Positions 36,401-47,539 of a stretch of 64,000 bases of DNA are shown piece after piece. The translations under genes were made by a program, and so were the position numbers. The notes under the pieces are model-generated. The model had not been told where the DNA came from. It made no database searches and saw only the letters and a list, made by a program, of their open reading frames with translations. Each line of letters starts with the position of its first letter. Position 1 is the stretch's first letter. This DNA is from Quillaja saponaria (lineage: Eukaryota > Streptophyta > Magnoliopsida > Fabales > Quillajaceae), in assembly GCA_029379385.1 (NCBI GenBank), contig CM055608.1, positions 28,394,350 to 28,458,349 of the forward strand, given 5' to 3'.

Positions 36401-38384
36401 TGTTTTGACAGATCAATCCCCTAGCAGAGACTGCTGATAACCAATTAGTAGCCGCTGATGCAAAGTTGAACTTTGATGATAATGCTGCATTTCGTCAAAA
36501 AGAGATTTTTGCTCTCCGTGACCCATCACAAGAGGATCCGCGAGAGGTTTGGTCAAGTTACTTTTAATTGATATAAAATTGAAGAGTATAATTAATGTGT
36601 ACTTATAACAAAATTATGGAGTTTTCTGTGGAAATGGTGACTTCACATGTTGACAGCTACGAAATATTGTGCAGAGAGTAATAAATTTAGTGATTGTCAT
36701 ACTTTTGTACGGACCATCTAAACCTCTCCTCGGGCCACACTAATGCACACAGTCATGTCTACCTCTTGTGTAGAAGTCGTACCATTCGTTTTTGTTTCAG
36801 AATTTTATACTGCGCTTTTCATCTTATGACAGGTGGCTGCTGCAAAGGCAGATTTAAATTATATTGGCTTGGATGGAGAAATTGGTTGCATGGTGAATGG
36901 AGCAGGGTTAGCAATGGCTACAATGGATATAATTAAATTGCATGGAGGAACTCCTGCTAACTTTCTAGATGTGGGTGGGAATGCTTCTGAAGGCCAGGTA
37001 ATGGCTTGAAATTATGGCTTTGTAGTTACTGCTTCCATTATATTGCAGGTAGCCTATGGAACTATTATAGCCAATTATTTTCTTTTTATTTATCATCAAA
37101 TTATGCTGTGGCTTCTTGTTACCATTTTTATTTATTTATCATCAAATTATGCTGTGGCTACTTGCTGATACACCAACTTAAAAGTCTTATTTTTTCGCGA
37201 GTGTATTAAAATTCATCACTAAGATATCATTGTTACAAAATCAAAAATCTTATAGTTTCTACATTTCAAATAACCCGAATTTTGCAAAGCAGGTAGTTGA
37301 GGCATTTAAGATATTGACATCTGATGACAAGGTCAAAGCAATTTTGGTGAACATATTTGGAGGTATAATGAAGTGTGATGTTATAGCTAGTGGAATTGTC
37401 AATGCTGCAAAACAGGTGAGATCGGTCTCAGATTCTTCCAGGTTTACAATTAAAGCATTTGCTATTGTCTCAAACCATTCATACTTTCAGCAAACATTTT
37501 TCTTCTTTGGCCCATCTCATACTTGAATTACTAAGGGGATTAATATTAACATTTTCGTCCTGTTGTGCTTTTTGGTGATCATACTTCAGGGTAATCATCT
37601 AAAATTTTCTTTCCTTGAACATTTTCCTTTTAGCTCTTTGACCAATTTTTTTTGGTCCATGCTGTGGACTAACATTCTTTGGAAATTATGAAGGGGTATT
37701 AGATTTTTGAACAAAATCAGACATATCTCTTTTATACCTTTTATTCCATGCTTTGTATTAACATAGTTTATTCCATGCCAGTGTGATGTATTGATTTGGG
37801 ATTGTTGTTGTTGTCGTTTTGCTAGTGTGATGTATAATTCCCTTCGTATGAAAATATGATACCTTTTTGTCTAAGCCTGTGATTTCAGATATTCTCTCTA
37901 GTTTATACATAGTATGCCATTTATTTTCTGTTTGCAAACTCAAAACTTGGAAGTCCATTTCTTGCCTCAAGATTCAGTGAACCTAAATGGTTTGTGGTGT
38001 TTATGAGTCTTGTATGTGATTTGAATCAATTGGTCCGAACTTGACCATTGTTTTCTGTTACAACCTTGTAAAAACATTAACCACTCTTGGCCTTGTGTTA
38101 AAGGTTGCACTAAAAGTACCGGTGGTTGTTCGTCTTGAGGGCACCAATGTTGACCAAGGAAAGAGAATTTTAAAGGTAAAGTGCTAAATTTGTTCGGACT
38201 TATAAAGAAACTACAAGTGAGAAAGAAAAAGAAAAAGTAAGAGAAGAAAATGCAAGAAAAATATTTCTGCAATGGTTATATATGTTGATGATTATTTAAT
38301 CTACAGGAAAGTGGTATGACATTGATAACGGCAGAAGATTTGGATGATGCTGCCGAGAAAGCAGTCAAAGCATATTCTAGTTGA
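33482..38384 (+). CDS. Succinyl-CoA ligase beta subunit, mitochondrial (12 exons)
   Basis: Exons: 33482-33583, 33986-34096, 34318-34429, 35268-35332, 35778-35855, 35998-36072, 36187-36339, 36412-36546, 36833-36997, 37293-37415, 38104-38175, 38307-38384. All borders are GT..AG and phases join to 422 residues, the usual plant length. The protein starts [20 protein letters not shown], a basic mitochondrial presequence, then the conserved mature start RRLNVHEYQ. The ATP-grasp domain shows [31 protein letters not shown] and [10 protein letters not shown]. The ligase domain shows [22 protein letters not shown] and [16 protein letters not shown], near the loop that meets the phosphohistidine of the alpha subunit. 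The enzyme makes ATP (or GTP) and succinate from succinyl-CoA in the TCA cycle in the matrix. Ends with stop TGA at 38382-38384. Nothing suggests damage. Confidence 0.97.
37083..37170 (+). repeat. Short direct duplication inside a succinyl-CoA ligase intron
   Basis: Two adjacent copies, about 48 bp apart, of TTTATTTATCATCAAATTATGCTGTGGCT followed by (T/A)CTTG, in the intron between exons 9 and 10. Nearly identical, so recent, with no predicted effect on splicing. Confidence 0.75.
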
Positions 38385-38913
38385 AGCATTCTTCAGTTTA
38401 ACCCTTACAATTTCTCGTGGTTTAACCAATGTGCCACAGTTATGTTTTTCTGAGATAATACATATAGATGGTTCTTCAGAAAAGGATTTGAACCAACGCA
38501 AGGAATATATCATTTCCTGTGTTTTTTCATAATTTGCATTGATAATTTTTGGTTATTTTAAATTTCATAGACATCTTAAAGGCTTCAAATTGAAGCTCTA
38601 ACAAAGATAATAACAAGCCGACTGAAGATGTTATGACTTATGAGATAGTTACTAGCGTTCCTCCTTTCTGTGTTATATTTTCCTGCTTTCTTTCCTTAAC
38701 GTTGCAGCAGTTGCTTATCTCTGAAAAACAATAATAGCAAATTAATGGTTGTCTGTATTTTTAATGTTTTCAACTACCCAGATGCATAAAACAGTACTTA
38801 CTTACTGGATGGGATCAAAATGAAAGCGGAGAGATTCGGCCTGCATTAGAGACGTAATTGTTACAGTGGTTTGATACATTTCTTCTCTAATTATAAATAT
38901 CTTATCAAGATCA

Positions 38914-41615
38914 TTACGTTTCTTTAATCAGTGACCTTGCCATCTTATTCGCAATGCAATATGCTGTAGTTTGAATGGTTATCATGGGATTGACACCGAT
39001 TGCACCTGGTAGAACGCTTCCATCACACACAAATAAGTTTTTTGCTTCCCAACTTTCACCATTCTCATCAACTGCACCTTCTTCCTCAGTGGCACCCATT
39101 CTACAACTTCCCATTTGATGGGCAGAACAGTATACAACCCATTGTTCTCCTCTCGAACTTGGACCTCCAACCACTGTGATTGTGTCTAGAAACTCCTCTA
39201 AATCTTTCTCTTTGATCCCTTTACAGTTGATTCTCTGGCCGTCGCTCCTGTAAGTGCCTACTTCAGTAGCTCCTGCTCCAATTAGAATCCTCAAAGCCTG
39301 CCTTAATCCAGCTTGAAGATTTTCTTTATCGGATTTGTTTAATCTGTACTTAACTTTGCCTTCTGTCTTCACCTCTCCTGAGCCCTGATCTCTTACTAAT
39401 GCAAAAATGTTAGCAGTTCTAGCATACTTCACCATCCTGTTTTTCATGTCAAGCCCTGATTCCCATGGAAATAATGAAGCAAATGAGGCAGGCCCTACTG
39501 CAGGAGGCTCTATAATGGCTCTTACATTGGAATCCTCTGAAACCACCTTATGGATCGAGGTAATTATTCCTCCTTCATAGCTATTACCATTAAAATTCGT
39601 TTTATGCTCTGGAAAGTATCCCCAAGCCATCAGAATCGGGTGGAGATGGAGGTTCGTACCAATATTTGGATTTTCCAGTCCACTAGAAATCATCAGAGGA
39701 GGTGTCAAAAGAGAGCCACATGCTGAAACTGTTACTTTAGATTCAATTTGCAGTTTCTTTGACACACCCTTACTCAAAGATGTTGCCATCACTCCCATGC
39801 ATTTTTTTTTCTTCCTTCCATTCTTTTCATTCTTTTCATTCTCCAGGATAAATTTCTCAGCTTTGAACCCAGTTATGATAACTGCATCATTGCCCACTGC
39901 ATCAACCAACCAAGTGGACTCTATACCATGTTTATCTCCTGTTCTACAACCATAACAGCATGAACCACAATAATGATCCTCTGGAGAATTTCTTGGAACT
40001 GACTCAACTTTTGACCCAATATTCTCACACCCTTTTCGAAGAATTTGGTTCTGAAAGCTTTCTTTTGTACATTTTTCCGTCACACCAATCCTCTTCCACA
40101 CAACTTCCATGGCAGATTGATAATCAGAGCTTGCAAAAAGCCGGATTTTATGATTTACAGACCAATCCTGGAGAACATAATTTGGTGTTTTAATACTTGC
40201 AGACCAGTTTACAGCAGAGCCTCCACCAACTGTTGAACCAGCCAAGAGCATAACTTTCCCATCAATGGTAGACATAACTCCACCTGATTCATATAGCTCA
40301 TCCATAGAGGGACCTTCTAGAGAAGAATAATCTTCAGGCACAAAATAATTTCCTTTCTCAAGTATGATTACTTTCTGGCCAGACTTTGCAAGAACTGCAG
40401 CTGCAACTCCTCCACCGCAACCAGAACCGACAATTACAACATCACATTTAATCTTGTAGGTGTTGTGTTCTAGATCTTCAGTGACTTCAAGGCCTTTAGC
40501 AGCAAGAGATTTCATAAGGGTAGAGTCATTTTCATACATAGTCTCTATTATTCCCCTTTGAAGAGGTCGCTCCTTGCTGGTCAACTTTTCTCTGGTGTTC
40601 ACATGGTATCCAATTGCTTCCCAAACTGGGTTTTGCTCATTTTCGTCGGTCTGCAGCAAGTGGAGAAAAATCAAAACAAGTGGGTTAGGATGAAAGTTAA
40701 AAACTATATGAGGCTGAATAAAAGGAAAAAAAGAAAAAGAAGAAATAGTCAATCTCCTTAGGTTTCTTAGCAGAAATACAAAGCAATTGACTTTTTTCCC
40801 CTTAGCAGATAATCTGTAATTATCGCTGACACAGACACAGGTAAGTTTGCCTTCATCTGGTTCCAAGCAATTTCCATAAACAGATAATTTGCAATTATTG
40901 GAAAATAGATAAGACACATTACCCTGGAGAAGAAATTATAGAAGCAAACAAGTTTGCTCATAACGAACACTGCTCTTAAAGGTGTTAGATTCTTTTCTTT
41001 TGACCATTTCTTGAGAACTTGTTCTCTCTTCTCCAAGGAAATTTCAGAGAATTTGTGAATGAAGGGCCATTTCCAATCCAAGCAGAGAAACCCACAAAGC
41101 AGAAACGTTCCCAATCTGAAAGATAAAATCTTCAAAACGAAGCTCACTAAAAGTACAGCTTTTGGTTGCAATCTCTTTCTCATTAGCTCTGCTACCTGAT
41201 TTTCATTGAAAGAATAAACGAAAAATCCACAATGTATTTACACCATTCAAAAATTATAGATAAAACTTAAAAGTTGATAATAAAATGAAGAAAACCCAGA
41301 TTGGCCCACCTCAACTCATAAACCAAACAGAATAAAAAACAATGACTTATGTATGAGATTTACCTCATCAGGCAAAGGAGGCTGAGACCCAGATGATTTG
41401 TAGAAGGAAAGAAGAGCAGGGTCTAGTGGGTTTTCCTTTTTGATATGGTCAAATGACAGGGGAGGTATCAGTGCTTCACAGATGGCAGCCAAAGTTTGGA
41501 TCTGACTTGAAGAGAAGCCATGGCTATAACTACTCTGTTTTCTTCCCCCTCTCAATAGAGGATGAGAGCTCCTGGTTTCTCTTCCCTTCATCTTTCTCTC
41601 CCACCCTGCCTCCAT
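38914..41615 (-). CDS. FAO4: Long-chain-alcohol oxidase, FAO4 type (3 exons)
   Basis: Exons on the minus strand: 41615-41364, 41195-40923 and 40650-38914, all GT..AG and in phase, encoding about 753 residues, the usual length of plant FAO proteins (about 725-755). The N-terminal exon reads [20 protein letters not shown]. The second has a hydrophobic stretch ([20 protein letters not shown]) that may anchor it to membranes. The third holds the GMC oxidoreductase: FAD-binding [20 protein letters not shown] at about 245-263, the [20 protein letters not shown] region, [12 protein letters not shown], the active-site region [10 protein letters not shown] (His about 686) and [10 protein letters not shown] (Asn about 729). 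It oxidises long-chain fatty alcohols to aldehydes with FAD and oxygen, in omega-oxidation and wax or lipid turnover. It converges with the succinyl-CoA ligase gene (530 bp apart). Intact; the minus-strand ORF continuing upstream of exon 3 into intron 2 is not exon. Confidence 0.95.
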
Positions 41616-44340
41616 CTCTCTCTCTCAATTGTTTTTTAATATTTCTGTGAGTATTTCTTGTAATTTACGAATTTGACTGTTAGTGGATGACTTCTTCTTG
41701 TTCAGAGAGGAAGCACAATATTCCCAGAGAGACAGAAGCAGCAAGCAAGCCAAGTAGCCAACTCAGTTATTTCAATTTTCAAGTCATTGGGCAACCTGTT
41801 TATATGACTTTTGGGCCAGTTTCTTGACATTGTGAATTTGGAATAAATTCATGTAGTTTATTCAATTCATTTTAGTTTATTTTAATTTATTTAATTAAAT
41901 TATTTATAATATTTAGAACAAATAATTTAAGTTATAGAATTTAAATAAATTAAATTATAGTGTTTGAAATATTATTATAACTAATAGAATTCATTTCATT
42001 TTAATATTTTTACAAAATTATCCTTGTATTAGTAAAAAATAAAAAAAATTCTTACAAAAACAACTTAAATTATTAGTACAAGTCTAATACATTATAAGGA
42101 GGGAAGAGAAACGAAGGAGGGGAAATAAAGAAGAGAAGAGAAGAGATGAGATGAGAAATATAATAGAAAGAAAAATGAGAGGTTGTTGTTTTTGAGATGT
42201 GGATATGAGAAGTAAAAATAAAAGATATATATGTATTTTTAATCTAATTAAATTGAATCTTTAACAAATCATATCAATTTTGATGAAAATTTAAAAATAA
42301 AAAATATTATAAAAATATGATTTAAAATAAATTAATTTTTTTTTATGAAAAATAGATACCAAATACAAAATTTTAATCAAAATTTATAATTATATTTTAC
42401 AATTTTTGTGGTTTCGAAATCTCAGTATGAAAAATCCTTGAGGCCTAGTGGCATCAAAGCTGATGATGTATAATGTAAAAGTTGGACGCGTAATACAATA
42501 GCAGCCTCACTAATACTTCATACACTACAACCAATTGATATCAATTCTCCTATCAACTTTCCTTTTCCAACTAACAAGATGCATGTCATAATTGCAAAAT
42601 TGGTTGGTAGTTAACTGAAGTTATACATCTTTAAATCACTGTAATGGCTCAATCCAATTACAAGCATCACATTTATAGTTTACAACCACAAAAACCATAT
42701 GGGCCACCTGAGCAGCATATTTATATATTCATTTTCTTCAATAATTCATTTTTATTTTGCCTAACAATAGTGGATAATTGCACAGCTACGGCCATTCCTG
42801 ACCTAAACATTCCTACATTCAATTTTAAGGTCAAATCATAATTTAATGATATTATAAATTATCTTTTCATAATTGTTAATTTTTTTTATTTATCTAAAAT
42901 AAATATTTACTGTAATCACCTTCATGATTTGATTCGTCGATAATTCAAATATGAAATATTTGAATGAATTAAAGTCTGATATTTTTATTAACTAAACTAA
43001 TAATATATTAGCTTTTTTTATAAAATGTTCTATTATTATGAAACAATGGGTATTAATTACTCAATTATTTTAAAAAATCATAACAAAAATAAAATTTTAT
43101 CCTTTTTTTTTTGTCTTGTTGTCTTTCAAGTGATTTCAATAGATAGAGAAAATATATTTTGCAGGTTCACAAATCTAAGCAAACTTGTATAATATACAAT
43201 ACATTCACTAAAATTTTGTAAGGATCATAACTAAAAAAAGGAAAAAAAAAAAATCAAAGTTAACTATGACATAGATTCATTTTTGAGTATATTTCGTACA
43301 CATAAGTCCTTTCTAATAAGAGATAACATTTTACACCGAAAAAAAAAAAATTCAAAACTTCCCAACTGCATGTAGTTAATAAAAGATGAAAGGAAGGCTT
43401 ACTTGAAGGAATCAGCAGCCTCATGTGAATATTGCATAGATATAAAGTCTTAATTTTTCTATATCTTCATGTCGTCTAAACTATTCTTACCACTCATCCG
43501 CGTATTGCTACCATTTTATGAGCATGCACACTTCATCAATCAAATACTAAGAGCATGTTTGGTTTTGTTGTTTAAGAAGCTGTTACAGCAAAAACTTGGT
43601 TATATTTGTTTTTTCTGAAAACATTGATAATTATCTTGATTAAATTTTTTCAGTTGGTTATCTTTAGTTTATTTCAATCAAATATTTGTTTTTTTTCAGT
43701 TGAACTAATTAAATCCATGAAAATTTTAACCCACCATATCAATTCCTGGGATGACTTTCGGGAGCGATCCTTTCCCATACAGCCCTACATATTGTTCTTC
43801 TCAATCTTAATTTTTAAGTAAAAAAGAAGACTAAAAAGGTTACTTATGGGACTGAAGCTATCCCCTACAATGCAGGGGTTCCATCAGTAGTTTTGTAGGT
43901 AGATTAGATCCATAAAATCTGTAACAAGTCAATACACTAGATAGGATCAAGGGCCAAGTCCATTTTCCATCCTTACAAGTTACAACATTATACACGTGAC
44001 ACAGGCCTGTTACATGGGCAAAATGAAAGTGTATCACAAAGGAGAAGTACCACTAATGTCAGTCATGAGGAAACGGAGTTGTTGTCGCCAGAACAAAACC
44101 TGTAAGAGTCATGAAAGATAAGTAGTAAGCATCAGGTTCCCTCAGCTTCCACTGAGTAACAGTTCAAGTATTATATTTATTCCCCTCTGTTACTCTTTAA
44201 AATGGTAAAGATATTTCTGTGATTATAAGATTTATAAACTTCTCTGACATTCGCCTCAAGTATGCAAACTTAGTTTTTTAACACAAGTTTTGAGACAGAA
44301 GATTGTTAAAAAATAAAGCCCAAAAAGTTAAGAAACTGGA
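41616..44340. other. FAO promoter side and gene-free AT-rich stretch
   Basis: The first few hundred bases form the leader and promoter region of the minus-strand FAO gene. Beyond 41.8 kb the sequence is AT-rich with no supported gene. TE-like text occurs at 43551 (GCATGTTTGGTTTTGTTG), typical of a MITE end, but no matching second end was found. The stretch 43830-44340 is the 3' flank of the decayed phytochelatin synthase copy. Confidence 0.45.
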
Positions 44341-44344
44341 GACT

Positions 44345-46655
44345 AACTCTAGGAAGATTGTGAGTTGATACAAGGCTACTAATTTCCAATAGTAGCTTCT
44401 CTTCTTTAATGCCTGACCATGTATGTGGGGGCAGGGCCAACAAAAGAACTGTTAATAGAACATCTCCAGATTCCAGTATGGATGCAATAACATGAAGGGA
44501 CAACATATCAACTCCATGCTCAGAGCCACCTGCTGTGACACTACCAGATACCAATATTAGTGGATTTTCAGTATTAGCCTCCTGTTGTTTCACACGTATT
44601 TCCCTGCAGCATGTACCACCTGAACAACCTAGTTGACCATTCAAAAGTTCTGCTCCTAGCCAACAAATACTGGAAGCAATTTCAGGCACCATGCATTAGT
44701 CACTCATGTTTGTAATATCTTCACACTCTGAATTTTCATAAGCTGATCATATGGTCGCAATTTTGAAGAGTTCAGTTTCTCGCGCTTGTTTAACTTTGTC
44801 TTGCTGAAATTTCAAATTTCAAAGTTCATAGGTGTTAGGGTCCTTAATCCTTTGTATATTTCTTTAAGGAAAGAAATGAGTCTAAAATCATTTCAATCTA
44901 ATTTCATTAGGTGAGGAACCTCTTCAGTTAAGTATTTGGCCACACTTCCATCCTTCATGTCTGCAGTGATCTGTAGAGATTCTACAGTGACATTTGAGCC
45001 TTCATATTTTCAGAAGAAAATGGTTTGCATGAAGCACCAACTTCTATTTTAAAGAAATCAAGAAAATCACAATAACATGTAATGTGAAACCATGAAAATG
45101 ATAAAATAAAGATAGGAAACAACGTGGGAAGTTAAGTCGAAAACAAAGTCAGGATTCAGCATACTCCCAAGCCTTTCAGGCTGGGCTGTGACGATGACCT
45201 TAGACAGCTTACTGTCTACTGACAATACTCCATCAGTTTTCACATCTAAATTGATTATGCAGAATATAGAGAAGCAAATAAAATGCAATCCAGCTATATT
45301 AATCAAATAGCTTACCACTGATCAATTTGTGACTCTGTGGATGCTTAATCATCCTGCTAAAACAAATTGTGATCTTATTACCAGACAACTTGTACAATAG
45401 ACCAATTGTATGAGTATGTGACCCAAAACTGTACGTCAGTGCACACGCTTTCATGGACACAATGTTGCCCTGCTCCCTCATACATAAACTTACAATAGGT
45501 ACAACCTTGCAAAAGAGGAGCACCTTAGGTTAAAGATGTCACTTATACCAAAATTGGGTTCCTTACACCTGGAACTCACTAGACAATGCATGACACCTTG
45601 CACTCATGTGCTAGCTGCACTTTGGGAGATCTCATGGTTTACAGCTTAACCCTTGCATACAACTAGTAGCATGAGCTCCTATACATAAGTGGTAATGTTG
45701 GCTATGCTTGCCAACTTGAAAATTTCTTAACAGTTCTAGATTGGAAACTAAATTAATTCCTGAATTGATGTGGTTGTAGATAAGGAGAAAACAAAAATGG
45801 AATCTAAGGATTCTAGGTAGAGATTGCACTGATGAAGAATCCTTTGAAACAACAAAGCATACAAATGCTGAAGGAGATAATGTACAGACATGCATGTTGA
45901 AAAAAGTTGCAATAGATGCTATTACACTTCATTCAACACAGCCATTACCATTAAATAGTTGATCCAGTGAGTTCACTCTTTCAACTGTATAATTTGGAAA
46001 CATAAAATCCAGAACATGAAATCCTACCTCCTTTGAAGTCCGGTAGCTTTATCAATGGCACTCATAGCCTTCCAAAGAAGGGTTAGAGGAATCCAACGAG
46101 GAGGATATTTGAAACAAGCAACGTCCAATATGATCACCATATCCCTTTCTGCATGATCAAACTATAAGAATATAATCCACTGTCTCTTGAAGTTTTACTG
46201 TTATAAATTATATTGTATTAGTATATTTTGACATTCCCTATTCTCTACAAGAAAAAGGATTTTCATCTACCCATTTACCAATTTCCTAGGAGTGAAAAAT
46301 GTCTAAAAGAGATAAACTATCTGAAATAGATTATTGTTAATAAGAGGAAAATAAAAGATGCAAGCTCTTTTGTTTTCTATGTTTAAGTAGATCAAATCAA
46401 AAACTGAAAGAGCTCATCATCTGATTAAAAACTGCTCTGCCGTATGATGTGATCACGTGACAATGAATTACATAATATTGCATGTTTGAGGAAATTATCA
46501 ACTGTAGTTTCATTTGTTCAGAAAGCATCAACTTTAGCTGCATTACACTGAGCCAAACAAGCAACTTTTCCAAATGTAATGCCTTCCACTTTGATCTTGG
46601 TCAAAGATGCACAACAATCCAACATGAAATCGTCAAACCATCTTCAAGGGCCTAT
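44345..46655 (-). pseudogene. Decayed second phytochelatin synthase copy, 5' truncated
   Basis: Minus-strand blocks align in order with the intact gene just upstream: about 46655-46500 matches exon 3 (restoring to [11 protein letters not shown] and [20 protein letters not shown]), 46150-46030 matches part of exon 4 ([20 protein letters not shown], then [17 protein letters not shown]), and 44815-44345 matches exon 7 (ARETELFKIATI, SICWLGAELLNGQLG, GGTCCREI, VLLTVLLLALPPHTWSGIKE). Exons 1, 2 and 8 were not found. The catalytic Cys (exon 2) is therefore absent. The block carrying catalytic His 162 (GHFSPIGGY) has been lost from the exon 4 remnant. Stops are visible: TGA in place of a Trp codon in GPWRWFD, TGA after VDAF, and TAG and TAA in the exon 7 part. 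A non-functional tandem duplicate. Confidence 0.75.
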
Positions 46656-47539
46656 TAAGTGACATCAAAGTGTCATATAGTGACAAGGAGAGAAGATTCA
46701 AGCTTGTTCAGGCTATCTACTAGTTGTTCAGATGACTTGGGATCAAATCCCACCATTGCCAGGGATTGGAGGGGAAATGCACAAAGTGTGCAATTCACCA
46801 AATAAGAAAGAAGAACCCCACTTGGAGTGCACAAAAAAGAAGAAGCAATTTTGGAAGAAAGTTTTCAGCTGAATGTTTTTGTTATCTATAATGATTTAGT
46901 GTTACTTTATCTGGCTCAGTAATCATTACTGGATTCAAAAGTTGAGATCGAGGCTTGTTTGTTTATTGCATATATTCCAACTTTATATTCTTTTTAGTAA
47001 GAAACTTTATTTTGCTAATGAGAATTTTCTCACGCCATTACCATTTACCACAAAAGAATTCGAAATAAGAACTGTGTTTATCACCATGAAAAATTATGGA
47101 AATAATACTTGCAACCAGTTTGATTAATTAAAACATGAAAAAGAACTTCAAAATATTACAATTTCAGTACTTGAAGAAATGTCAAAGCATAGCAATTTGT
47201 AAATGCAAATTACATAAGGAAGGAAGTTGCATGTTTAAACTGAGAGGAGTTACTTAATTGGTATTTTCCAGCACATGTATCAACCTAAATTGATAAACCA
47301 ACACATGTATCAAAAACTCTGTATTTTCCAGCAAACAAGAGTCACAATTAAGTGACTCTAGGGCTTGGAAAAATAATGTAATTCATAATGTTGTAGAACT
47401 TTCAACCTAAATTGTAAAAAATGCTTCTGACCAAAAAAAAAAAAAACTTAGCAGCACTTTTCTCCTTTGAGAAGTACTTTGATCTCCAAGCAACAAGTCC
47501 AGTCATATGGAGTTGATGAAGACACGAGGAAAGGGGATA
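46656..47539. other. Spacer between the two phytochelatin synthase copies
   Basis: About 0.9 kb with no recognisable exon 1 or 2 of the decayed copy. A segment near 46725-46760 contains GGGATCAAATCCC, which resembles a tRNA or SINE B box, but no A box or target duplication was identified. The right end is the 3' UTR of the intact gene. Confidence 0.4.

Noticed and set aside
40651..40917. The minus-strand FAO frame extends upstream of exon 3 to an ATG at 40917.
   Set aside because: This piece is intron 2: it has clean GT (donor after 40923) and AG (before 40650) borders and joining exons 2 and 3 gives the family sequence [12 protein letters not shown]. The extension has no family resemblance.
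45060..45320. Minus-strand ORF reading VKTDGVLSVDSKLSKVIVTA, possibly PCS exon 6 of the decayed copy.
   Set aside because: Position fits, but the similarity to PCS exon 6 is too weak to claim.
46725..46760. tRNA-like B box text GGGATCAAATCCC.
   Set aside because: No tRNA cloverleaf or A box could be drawn around it.
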